A DNA stretch of 7,665 nt from an uncultured Armatimonadota bacterium (lineage in GTDB: Bacteria; Armatimonadota; Armatimonadia; Armatimonadales; Armatimonadaceae): positions 1 to 7,665 of the forward strand of contig CAIRTT010000669.1 in NCBI GenBank assembly GCA_903881535.1. The letters run 5' to 3'. The notes under the pieces are model-generated. The model was given only the letters and a program-made list of their open reading frames with translations. It was not told the origin of the DNA and ran no database searches. Below, in pieces: positions 1-5,818 of the stretch. Both the position numbers and the translations under genes were made by a program. The stretch's first letter is position 1. Every line of letters starts with the position of its first letter.

Positions 1-233
1 AGGCGCTTATCAAAGGAAATATCAAACCCCGTGGATACATGCCGAAGCTGCTCCACCTGTTCTGTTAGGGATGAAACTTGTGCGCGCAGCTGATCCAGTT
101 CAACGGATGCAACTTTTTTGCCCACTTGTCCGCCTTTGGCGCCAATAATTCCCATGATAAGGCTCCGAACAGCCAAAATGGGAACACAGCTACCTACGAG
201 GAGGCGAAACGCCAGCGGCGGGCCATCATTCAT
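1..233 (-). CDS. Small protein with N-terminal hydrophobic stretch and coiled coil (partial, 3' end outside window)
   Basis: Only the first 77 codons are present; the gene runs off the left edge. From the ATG at 233 the product has a hydrophobic segment at about residues 7-32, interrupted by Arg10 and Arg23. A Lys-rich turn follows at 34-40, then a clear heptad pattern at about 41-66 (V, L, L, V, L, V, L at a/d-like spacings). The layout would fit a single-pass membrane protein with a coiled-coil domain facing the cytoplasm. The start is uncertain. The ATG at 233 lies 23 bases after the hisA stop but has no good Shine-Dalgarno sequence. An in-frame ATG at 155 has GGAG seven bases upstream and would give a soluble coiled-coil protein lacking the hydrophobic part. 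I do not recognise a family. Its position makes it the probable last or next member of the his transcript, where hisF might have been expected. Function unknown. Confidence 0.6.
   Translation of the reverse strand, partial: MNDGPPLAFRLLVGSCVPILAVRSLIMGIIGAKGGQVGKKVASVELDQLRAQVSSLTEQVEQLRHVSTGFDISFDKR
163..166 (-). promoter_or_regulatory. Possible ribosome binding site for an internal start of the coiled-coil gene
   Basis: GGAG on the minus strand ends seven bases before the in-frame ATG at 155-153. It is a better initiation signal than anything in front of the ATG at 233, so it bears on whether the protein has its hydrophobic N-terminus. It could also be a chance match inside the coding region. 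Confidence 0.35.
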
Positions 234-256
234 GTACGTTTCTTACGCCCATCTGC

Positions 257-991
257 CTAGCTTCGTTCCCGTGAATAAGCCAATGCCTCACCTAAATCCA
301 AGGTTCCGCTGTAGAGCGACTTGCCCATCACGACAGCCTCAATGCCATCGTTATGGCGCGCAACCAGCGCTCGGATGTCACTCATGTCACGCACGCCACC
401 ACTCGCAATCACGGGCTTACCAACGGCAAGCGCAAACGCGGCTGTCGCATCGACATTACACCCCTGCAACATGCCATCCCGGGAGACATCCGTGAACAGA
501 AAACGCTGCGCACCGAGGCCAACCATTCTCTTGCCAAAGTCCTCAACCCGCTCACCGGATGAAACCTGCCAGCCATGTGTTGCGACAAAGCCATCAATCA
601 TGTCCGCACCAACCACGATATGGTCTCCGGCGGCACCCAGCATCTCAGCAATGCGCTCTGGATTCGTTGCAGCACTCGTCCCGACAACCGCACGGTCAGC
701 ACCAAGCGCCAATATCGCCTTGATGCGCTCAAGCGTCCGCAAGCCGCCGCCCACTTGCACAGGAATATCGACCGCAGCAATCATCTGCGCGATGACATCG
801 TGGTTCACCGGAGCCCCGGTGCGTGCGCCATCGAGGTCCACGATATGCACTCTCGTCGCGCCCGCAGCGGCAAAGCTCTTGATCACGTCGATGGGATTGT
901 CCGCGACCTGCTCGCGGGTTTCGAAGTCGCCCTTGCGAAGACGCACCGCCTGCCCGCCCATTAAGTCGATCGCTGGAATCGGATTAAACAT
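257..991 (-). CDS. hisA: 1-(5-phosphoribosyl)-5-[(5-phosphoribosylamino)methylideneamino]imidazole-4-carboxamide isomerase (HisA)
   Basis: Cytosolic TIM-barrel enzyme that performs the Amadori rearrangement of ProFAR to PRFAR, the fourth step of histidine synthesis. The 244-residue product has the usual HisA length. It begins with the family signature PIPAIDLMGG, in which Asp9 is the expected catalytic acid/base. The second catalytic Asp is expected at Asp130, in VGADM. Phosphate-binding elements are seen at VQVGGGLR (about 78-85), FTDVSRDG and, near the end, ASGGVRD and VMGKSLYSG. An alternative GTG start two codons upstream (997) is possible. I prefer the ATG at 991 because GGAGAG (1002-997) sits five bases before it. 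The start overlaps the hisH stop, so translational coupling is likely. Actinobacterial PriA, which also does the TrpF reaction, is a homologous alternative, but nothing here points to it. Confidence 0.96.
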   Translation of the reverse strand: MFNPIPAIDLMGGQAVRLRKGDFETREQVADNPIDVIKSFAAAGATRVHIVDLDGARTGAPVNHDVIAQMIAAVDIPVQVGGGLRTLERIKAILALGADRAVVGTSAATNPERIAEMLGAAGDHIVVGADMIDGFVATHGWQVSSGERVEDFGKRMVGLGAQRFLFTDVSRDGMLQGCNVDATAAFALAVGKPVIASGGVRDMSDIRALVARHNDGIEAVVMGKSLYSGTLDLGEALAYSRERS

Positions 992-1601
992 TTGCACTCT
1001 CCGCCCAGGCGCGAATCAGCGCAAGGCCGACATCCCCAGATTTCTCTGGATGAAACTGCACGCCTGTGATGTTTCCACGCTGCACGGCGGATGCGTATCC
1101 GATGCCATGAAGTGTCGTCGCAAGGACATCGGATGACTCCAAAGGCTTGCAGTAAAACGAGTGGACAAAGTAGGCCATCGAGCCGCTTGGCACCGCAGCC
1201 GTAAGCGTATTCTGTTGCTTCCACTCGATCGCATTCCAGCCGATTTGAGGCACCTTGGCCTGCGGATTCGTTGTATCAAATGACACAACAGATCCCGGGA
1301 GCAGCCCAAGCCCAGCATGCTCACCGTATTCAAAGCTGACATCGAAGAGCAGCTGCATCCCGACACAAATCCCAAGAAATGGTCGTCCACTCAGCGCTGC
1401 AGCGCGTGCTACATCTTCGAGGCCATGGCTGCGCAGCGTCGCTGCCGCGGCGCCAAATGCTCCAACGCCGGGCAGGACAACGTGGCTTGCAGCCTCAATC
1501 ACAGCCTTGTCGCTGGTGACTTCCGCCTGCTGGCCAATGGCTTCGAATGCCTTTTGCACGGAGCGGAGGTTGCCCACTCCGTAGTCAATGATGGCAATCA
1601 T
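984..1601 (-). CDS. hisH: Imidazole glycerol phosphate synthase, glutamine amidotransferase subunit (HisH)
   Basis: Class I glutamine amidotransferase that releases ammonia from glutamine and passes it to HisF, which makes imidazoleglycerol phosphate and AICAR from PRFAR. The 205-residue length is typical. The N-terminus has the signature IIDYGVGNLRSV, followed by LPGVGAFG at 43-50. The nucleophile elbow GICVGMQ supplies Cys79. VQFHPEKSG supplies His184 and Glu186, so the catalytic triad is complete. The start ATG at 1601 overlaps the hisB stop as ATGA and has AAAAGG six bases upstream. The stop overlaps the hisA start. The partner HisF is not in the window, so it must be encoded elsewhere or beyond the left edge. 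Confidence 0.97.
   Translation of the reverse strand: MIAIIDYGVGNLRSVQKAFEAIGQQAEVTSDKAVIEAASHVVLPGVGAFGAAAATLRSHGLEDVARAAALSGRPFLGICVGMQLLFDVSFEYGEHAGLGLLPGSVVSFDTTNPQAKVPQIGWNAIEWKQQNTLTAAVPSGSMAYFVHSFYCKPLESSDVLATTLHGIGYASAVQRGNITGVQFHPEKSGDVGLALIRAWAESANV
997..1002 (-). promoter_or_regulatory. Shine-Dalgarno sequence of hisA
   Basis: GGAGAG on the minus strand ends five bases before the ATG at 991. It directly abuts or overlaps the alternative GTG at 997, so it favours the ATG. It lies inside the last codons of hisH. Confidence 0.6.
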
Positions 1602-2191
1602 AGAGAGCCTTTTGTGCTCGGGATACCGACAACGCGCGGGTCGTTGGCGATTGCCATTCGAAGCGCGCGGCCAAAAGCCTTAAATGCGCCTTCCACAACA
1701 TGGTGGGCATTCTTTCCCGCAAGCGAGCGGATATGCAGTGTCATCCCGGCGTTGCGTGCCACAGCATGGAAGAACTCTTCCACCAGCTCAGTCGCAAAGG
1801 TCCCGATGCGGCTATCACGGATATCGAGGTCGACATAAGCTTGGCCACGACCGCTAAAGTCGAGAGCACACAGGACGAGGGCTTCATCCATAGGGACCGT
1901 CGCATCCCCGTAGCGGGCAATACCTGACTTGTCTCCAAGTGCTTCACGCAGGGCCATCCCGAGGACGATGCCAACATCTTCGACCGTATGGTGGTCATCG
2001 ATGTGCAGATCGCCGCTTGCGTTGATGGTCATATCAATCAGACCATGGCGGGCGATTTGGGTGAGCATGTGCTCGAAGAAGCCGACACCGGTGGTGAGGG
2101 TGGATGTGCCCTGTCCATCGAGGTTGATGGAGAGGTCAATCGCTGTCTCGGATGTTGCACGCTGAATGCTTGCGGTACGTTGCGTAGTCAC
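1598..2191 (-). CDS. hisB: Imidazoleglycerol-phosphate dehydratase (HisB, monofunctional)
   Basis: Manganese-dependent dehydratase that converts imidazoleglycerol phosphate to imidazoleacetol phosphate. The 197-residue product is the dehydratase alone; the histidinol-phosphatase domain fused in enterobacterial HisB is absent. The two tandem half-domains are visible. The metal-binding histidine motifs are HIDDHHTVED at 63-72 and HHVVEG at 163-168. GVGFFEHMLTQIARHG at 35-50 and the C-terminal GIPSTKG are also family hallmarks. The start is a GTG at 2191: an in-frame TAA lies six bases upstream and no ATG occurs before the conserved region. There is no Shine-Dalgarno sequence at usable distance; instead TACAAT lies five bases before the GTG. 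A 21-base gap separates it from the methyltransferase gene upstream, and its stop overlaps the hisH start (ATGA). Confidence 0.96.
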   Translation of the reverse strand: MTTQRTASIQRATSETAIDLSINLDGQGTSTLTTGVGFFEHMLTQIARHGLIDMTINASGDLHIDDHHTVEDVGIVLGMALREALGDKSGIARYGDATVPMDEALVLCALDFSGRGQAYVDLDIRDSRIGTFATELVEEFFHAVARNAGMTLHIRSLAGKNAHHVVEGAFKAFGRALRMAIANDPRVVGIPSTKGSL

Positions 2192-2196
2192 GCGTT

Positions 2197-2202
2197 ATTG
2201 TA
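2197..2202 (-). promoter_or_regulatory. Candidate -10 hexamer in front of hisB (possible leaderless start)
   Basis: TACAAT on the minus strand matches TATAAT at five of six positions and ends five bases before the hisB GTG. That would place transcription initiation at or next to the start codon. No convincing -35 hexamer is seen at 16-18 bases. The AT-rich spacer may match by chance. Confidence 0.2.
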
Positions 2203-2212
2203 TCAAGGGGCC

Positions 2213-2965
2213 TTACGGGGCTGGTTTGCGAACAACGGTCGCGGCTGTCACTCCAAATGGAACACTGCAGCAGCTGGCGATGGAGTTTTCCAAGCGGAGT
2301 ATGCCCAGCAGGAGCTGGTTCAGCCACGGCGCCGTGGGCCTGATGTCCGAAATCGGCACTCCAGAACTACGGAATGGCCCGAGGACCCTCCGAATAAACC
2401 AAGTCATTGGCAACAAGCTTGTAACCGTATAGGTTTGATGCTGCACTGCAAATCCTGCATCGGTCAGGCGCTTAGACAGGAGACCAAGCGTGTAGCGCCG
2501 GTGATGATGGAGTGCGACATCGTGGCGGCTCCAGAGACCCTGATACGCCGGCACGGTGATGACCGCGACGCCTCCCGGCTTCAGGACACGAAAGGCTTCT
2601 TGCATGGCTTTACAGTCATCATCGATGTGTTCAAAGACATCGAGGGCGACCACCGCATCGAAGCAGCCATCCATAAATGGCAGCTCGGTGCCACTGGCTT
2701 CGATGACATCCGCGTGGCCGCGTTCGCGGCAGAAGTCGAGTGCCATCGGTTCGACATCCACGCCGGTTGTGGGTCCGATACCGCGCAACGAATCGAGAAT
2801 GCCGCCGGTTCCGCAGCCAAGATCCAGGATTCGGGGCTGCTCCTGTGGCCCGAGGGCTTGTTTCAGCAGGGTTCGTGCAAACTCACGCCTCGCGATAAAC
2901 CACCAGTGGCCATCCTCGAGTGTGTACATCTGGTGGTAATAAGCGCTATCCATGTTCGGAGACAT
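2213..2965 (-). CDS. Class I SAM-dependent methyltransferase, substrate unknown
   Basis: Rossmann-fold methyltransferase of the Methyltransf_11 type, 250 residues from the ATG at 2965. Motif I, ILDLGCGTGG, is at 46-55. The acidic residue expected to bind the SAM ribose is Asp70 in TGVDVE. The post-motif FDAVVALDVFEHI is at 102-114 and VLKPGG at 127-132. The N-terminal DGHWWFIARRE and the central HHHRRYTL are seen in a group of uncharacterised bacterial methyltransferases, some of which occur near glycan or lipid genes (family knowledge, recalled). The C-terminal part contains hydrophobic stretches but no clear membrane anchor. The start overlaps ribF by 20 bases. An alternative ATG at 2953 overlaps it by only eight bases and begins MDSAYY, so either may be used. 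Nothing in the sequence reveals the substrate, and there is no known methylation step in histidine or FAD synthesis to assign it to. Confidence 0.88.
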   Translation of the reverse strand: MSPNMDSAYYHQMYTLEDGHWWFIARREFARTLLKQALGPQEQPRILDLGCGTGGILDSLRGIGPTTGVDVEPMALDFCRERGHADVIEASGTELPFMDGCFDAVVALDVFEHIDDDCKAMQEAFRVLKPGGVAVITVPAYQGLWSRHDVALHHHRRYTLGLLSKRLTDAGFAVQHQTYTVTSLLPMTWFIRRVLGPFRSSGVPISDIRPTAPWLNQLLLGILRLENSIASCCSVPFGVTAATVVRKPAP

Positions 2966-3872
2966 TCTCCCACACAGTTCCGGACATTAGCCGGCGGGTC
3001 TCCGCGACATCTTCAGCAATCCGTGCCTTCAGCGCATCGAGGCTGGAGAACTTCTCCGTTCCGCGGATATGCCGGACGACCCCAACCGTGAGGTCGGTGT
3101 CGTAGAGGTCGCCATCAAAGTCGAGCAAGTAGGCCTCAAAGGTGACCGGATTGCCTTCGGAAACGGTGGGATTTGTCCCGATGGACACAGCGGCCATGCG
3201 GCGGCCGAACTCCCCTTCCGCCCAGCCGGCATAGACACCCGGCATTGGCATCGCCAAATCAATCCCGTGGGCAACATTCGCCGTCGGCCACCCCAGCTGA
3301 CGCCCAAGCTGCTTTCCGCGCACAACGCTGCCAGTTAGGCTCCAGTGATGCCCAAGCAAAGCCGTTACAAAGTCAAGGTTGCTTTCCGCAAGGGCCGTAC
3401 GCACAGCCGTCGAGCGCACGGCAATCCCCGCGTGCATCACTTCATCCACAACCCGCACCGCAATCCCGCGTTCTTTTGCATACGCGGTGATGGTCGCCGT
3501 ATCCCCGCTACGGCCTCTTCCAAAGCGGAAGTCCACCCCCACCACGATTCCCGCTACATTTGCCTGACCATCGCAAATGGATGCCAGAAATGCCTCGGGT
3601 TCGAGCCCAGCAAACTCGGGTGTGAAAGGAATCACATCCACACGTAAAGCGCCGAAATTGTGGAGGCACTGAACACGGGAGGCAACGGTTTGCAGGAGCT
3701 TCGGAGCCATTTCAGGCCGGAGGAGCGCTTGTGGATGCGGATCAAAGGTCACCGCCATAGGGGTGGCTCCAATTTCTTCCGCCAGTAATGTCGCTTGCTT
3801 CAACAGCTCCTGATGTCCGAGGTGAACGCCATCAAAGATACCAAGAGCTGCGACGGATGTTGGTTTAGCCAC
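2946..3872 (-). CDS. ribF: Bifunctional riboflavin kinase / FAD synthetase (RibF)
   Basis: Two-domain cytosolic enzyme that phosphorylates riboflavin to FMN and then adenylates FMN to FAD. From a GTG start it has 308 residues, the usual length. The N-terminal FAD synthetase domain shows GIFDGVHLGH (11-20), FDPHP (43-47), GVDFRFGRGRSGD (112-124) and RSTAVR (153-158). The C-terminal flavokinase domain shows GRQLGWPTANV (190-200), PGVYAG (211-216) and FEAYLLDFDGDLYD (245-258), where Glu246 is the likely catalytic base by family comparison. In-frame ATGs at 3893 and 3926 would add residues unlike the family. The GTG at 3872 is preferred because AAGGGAG ends eight bases upstream and the conserved domain starts a few residues later. 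It overlaps the truB stop by eight bases, and the truB-ribF pairing is common in bacteria. I see no FMN riboswitch. Confidence 0.95.
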   Translation of the reverse strand: MAKPTSVAALGIFDGVHLGHQELLKQATLLAEEIGATPMAVTFDPHPQALLRPEMAPKLLQTVASRVQCLHNFGALRVDVIPFTPEFAGLEPEAFLASICDGQANVAGIVVGVDFRFGRGRSGDTATITAYAKERGIAVRVVDEVMHAGIAVRSTAVRTALAESNLDFVTALLGHHWSLTGSVVRGKQLGRQLGWPTANVAHGIDLAMPMPGVYAGWAEGEFGRRMAAVSIGTNPTVSEGNPVTFEAYLLDFDGDLYDTDLTVGVVRHIRGTEKFSSLDALKARIAEDVAETRRLMSGTVWENVSEHG

Positions 3873-4785
3873 GTTTTGGGCTCCCTTCGACATCAAGGAA
3901 CACCCGAATTGGCTGCCAGGTTCCACGTGGCGTCGCTTTTAAAAGAGCCACTATGTCGCCAGTTGGCCCGATACCCAGTGCATGCGCCGCGTCATCGTTT
4001 GCGACGACAGCGCTGCAGAGAGTGGCATCCAAATAATCCGCGCCAAGCTCGCGGCCAAAAGAAAGTGCCGTCAGTGCAGCTTCATCACACGCAATGTGAG
4101 GCCACTCAGGGAGGAGCTCGGCCATCGGACGTAGGTGCGCTTCCGTAGCCTGGTCTGGTGCAAGACAGCCATCTGCCAAATGCGGACCAACCTGTATCCG
4201 CCGCAGCGTAGCCATATGAGCCGGGAGGTTTACCGCCGCACCGATATCAACGCAGAGGGTACGGATGTACGTTCCGGTTCCACAGCTGATGGTCAGGCCG
4301 CAGGTCGCGACATCCCCGGGGGTGAAATCTCCCTGTGTAATGTCAAAGATTTTAATGGTGCGCGCTGCGCGTTCAACGGTAATCCCTTTGCGGGCGAGGT
4401 CGTAGAGTCTCTGGCCATTGTGGTGGACTGCAGAAACCATCGGGGGAATCTGCTCAATGTCCCCAATGAAGCGGGGCAGCACAGCCGTGATTGCATCAGC
4501 TGACAGCGCACTTGCCGTTTCGCGCGCGGTTTCGATGCCACTTGCATCCTCAGTAGTCGTAGCGATGCCAAAGGCTGCTGTAGCAATATAAATTTTGGGT
4601 TCGGTTTGGACATATGGCAGGAGGCGTGTGGCGCTTCCGACAGCGACCAGCAGCACTCCCGTTGCATCCGGGTCAAGAGTCCCGGCATGGCCAACGCGCT
4701 TGGTACGAAAGGACTTTCGGATGAAGCCAACCACATCATGGGAGGTCCATCCGGCAGGTTTATCGATACTAAGAAATCCATCCAT
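3865..4785 (-). CDS. truB: tRNA pseudouridine-55 synthase (TruB)
   Basis: Converts uridine 55 in the T-loop of tRNAs to pseudouridine. The 306-residue product is of normal length. It starts with the family-typical DGFLSIDKPAGWTSHDVV. The catalytic motif VGHAGTLDPDATGVL (31-45) carries the nucleophile Asp38. Further hallmarks are KIYIATAAFG (64-73), QIPPMVSAV (112-120), RLYDLARKG (126-134) and SCGTGTYIRTL (167-177). A short PUA-like C-terminal part ends the protein. In the second-half motif, His replaces the Lys often found after SAV (residue 121). Reading could extend upstream to 4809 or 4941, but those residues are unlike TruB and the longest version would overlap the divergent gene region, so the ATG at 4785 is chosen. 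No clear Shine-Dalgarno sequence precedes it. It is the first gene of the leftward cluster. Confidence 0.96.
   Translation of the reverse strand: MDGFLSIDKPAGWTSHDVVGFIRKSFRTKRVGHAGTLDPDATGVLLVAVGSATRLLPYVQTEPKIYIATAAFGIATTTEDASGIETARETASALSADAITAVLPRFIGDIEQIPPMVSAVHHNGQRLYDLARKGITVERAARTIKIFDITQGDFTPGDVATCGLTISCGTGTYIRTLCVDIGAAVNLPAHMATLRRIQVGPHLADGCLAPDQATEAHLRPMAELLPEWPHIACDEAALTALSFGRELGADYLDATLCSAVVANDDAAHALGIGPTGDIVALLKATPRGTWQPIRVFLDVEGSPKRG
3881..3887 (-). promoter_or_regulatory. Shine-Dalgarno sequence deciding the ribF start
   Basis: AAGGGAG on the minus strand ends eight bases before the GTG at 3872-3870. It lies within the 3' end of truB, downstream of the two upstream in-frame ATGs, and therefore supports the GTG as the ribF start. 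Confidence 0.65.
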
Positions 4786-4930
4786 CCAGCGAAAGGTGAT
4801 ACCACGCATCCGTGATGTTTGCGCTGTAAGACGGTGCTGATCAGTAAAGACATACCAACATCGTTTTTTGGGCACCATAATAGTGCGTTGGATCTGCAGA
4901 TTTCTGCACCCCTTAGCAGACTTAAACTCC
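4786..4930. promoter_or_regulatory. Divergent intergenic region between truB and the DUF92 gene
   Basis: These 145 bases separate two divergently read genes and must contain leftward and rightward promoters, unless transcription enters from further away. A rightward CATAAT (4876-4881) resembles a -10 box at five of six positions, and a leftward TATTAT overlaps the same spot on the other strand. Neither has a good -35 partner. A ten-base palindrome ATCTGCAGAT (4892-4901) is followed by TCTGCA (4903-4908) and AGCAGA (4915-4920). I see no known riboswitch or attenuator. Confidence 0.4.
4892..4920. repeat. Palindrome with phased TCTGCA repeats
   Basis: ATCTGCAGAT at 4892-4901 is a perfect palindrome. 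TCTGCA occurs at 4893-4898 and again at 4903-4908, exactly ten bases apart, and AGCAGA (4915-4920) is a near inverted copy. One helical turn of spacing is what a dimeric regulator could use. This is a pattern seen in the sequence, with no regulator identified. Confidence 0.35.
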
Positions 4931-5746
4931 ATGACCATCACATCACTTGCAATTGCATTTCTCCTTGCGACCGGTATCGTGTTGCCGGCCTATAAATGGA
5001 AGCTGCTGACCCGCGATGGAGCCGTAGCAGCCGTTCTCATCGGAGCCGTGATTCACGCGTGTGCTCCCTGGTATGGAACGCTTTGTTTGTTGTTTTTCTT
5101 CGGTTCGAGTGCGTATTTGTCGCGTAACCGCAAGAAAAGTTTGCCTGCTTCGGTCGTGGAAGATGTTGTTGCAAAGGGCGACAAGCGGGATGCGGCGCAG
5201 GTATTGGCAAATGGTGGCGTCGCGGCATTGTGCGCAGTCATGATTATTGTCAGCAAAGGAAACCCGGTCTGGGATGCGGCGCTCCTTGGTGCGATTGCCG
5301 CATCCATGGCCGACACCTGGTCCACCGAGATTGGCCGGACCTACGGGTCGAATCCAGTGGACTGGTTCACACGGAAGCCTGTCCTTGCGGGGACCAGTGG
5401 CGGAATCACGATGGCGGGCATTTACGGATCCTTTGCTGGGGCGATATCCCTTGCAGTTCTCGCCTGGATGTCGATCACAAATTGGCAGGTGGCAAGTCCG
5501 ATTTCTTTTGCTGTCATATTTGGCGGGTTGTTGGGCGCCACTGCGGACACAATGCTTGGGTCAACGCTTCAGGAGCTTCGCCGCTGCGCGGTCTGTTCGA
5601 CAACAACGGAAAAAGCGTTTCACTGTGGCAAGCGCACCCGGATGTACCGCGGCATTAAGGGATTCAACAACGATGTCGTGAACTTCGCCTGTTCCCTCAC
5701 AGGTGCAGTCACCGCAGGCTTGATTATCAAGTTTGTTTTGGGTTAG
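4931..5746 (+). CDS. DUF92 / VTE6-family integral membrane protein
   Basis: A 271-residue polytopic inner-membrane protein of the DUF92 family. The plant member VTE6 is a CTP-dependent phytyl-phosphate kinase; most bacterial members are uncharacterised, so an isoprenoid-phosphate kinase role is only inference. Hydrophobic helices are visible at about 4-20, 31-48, 50-62, 96-108, 114-126, 160-180, 190-206 and 250-270. Conserved family blocks are KRDAAQVLANGG (85-96), ADTWSTEIG (127-135), SGGIT (156-160), ADTMLGSTLQ (205-214) and NNDVVNF (246-252). A CxxC (219, 222) plus HC (231-232) cluster in the last loop looks metal-binding and is, as I recall, usual for bacterial members. A TTG at 4868 could extend the frame by 21 residues, but those are unlike the family, so the ATG at 4931 is used. 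No Shine-Dalgarno sequence is evident. Confidence 0.88.
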   Translation: MTITSLAIAFLLATGIVLPAYKWKLLTRDGAVAAVLIGAVIHACAPWYGTLCLLFFFGSSAYLSRNRKKSLPASVVEDVVAKGDKRDAAQVLANGGVAALCAVMIIVSKGNPVWDAALLGAIAASMADTWSTEIGRTYGSNPVDWFTRKPVLAGTSGGITMAGIYGSFAGAISLAVLAWMSITNWQVASPISFAVIFGGLLGATADTMLGSTLQELRRCAVCSTTTEKAFHCGKRTRMYRGIKGFNNDVVNFACSLTGAVTAGLIIKFVLG

Positions 5747-5798
5747 ATTGCCTTCCTGTCCATCTATTCGCCGAATTCTTAGCGTGACGAAAGCCCTC

Positions 5799-5809
5799 TA
5801 CCCGGGGTA
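5799..5809. promoter_or_regulatory. Small palindrome in the leader of the DUF4097-like gene
   Basis: TACCC-G-GGGTA is an eleven-base inverted repeat with one central base, ending nine bases before the ATG at 5819. Its GGGG (5804-5807) could serve as a weak, distant Shine-Dalgarno sequence, and TAATTT (5808-5813) lies five bases before the ATG. The 72-base gap (5747-5818) shows no obvious terminator for the preceding gene. Confidence 0.25.
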
Positions 5810-5818
5810 ATTTGATAT

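Noticed and set aside
156..233. Possible frameshift joining a hydrophobic alternative minus-strand frame to the coiled coil
   Set aside because: One alternative frame reads a hydrophobic stretch (FPFWLFGAL), but it is closed upstream by a TAG and continues to a stop at about 70. The main frame is open throughout, so no frameshift is needed.
78..260. Plus-strand frames over the left-edge gene
   Set aside because: The minus strand shows a clear coiled-coil heptad pattern here, while the plus-strand translation has no such structure and no ribosome binding site.
321..1136. Plus-strand open frame of 271 codons opposite hisA and hisH
   Set aside because: Its translation is rich in Ser, Pro, Thr and Ala with no recognisable domain, and both opposing genes have complete catalytic residues. 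It is a shadow frame.
1988..3091. Long plus-strand open frame of 367 codons opposite hisB, the methyltransferase and the ribF end
   Set aside because: It runs antisense across three well-supported genes and one gap, has a low-complexity, family-less translation, and is explained by the codon bias of the genes on the other strand.
3865..4000. FMN riboswitch in front of ribF
   Set aside because: ribF starts inside the truB coding end, leaving no leader for an aptamer, and no conserved FMN-aptamer segments are seen.
4786..4941. Extended N-terminus of TruB beginning at 4941
   Set aside because: The 52 extra residues do not resemble TruB and would run into the coding start of the divergent membrane protein. 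The family-typical start is at 4785.
5747..5818. Rho-independent terminator after the DUF92 gene
   Set aside because: I could not find a GC-rich stem followed by a T-run; the only inverted repeat is the short TACCC-G-GGGTA element without a T tract.
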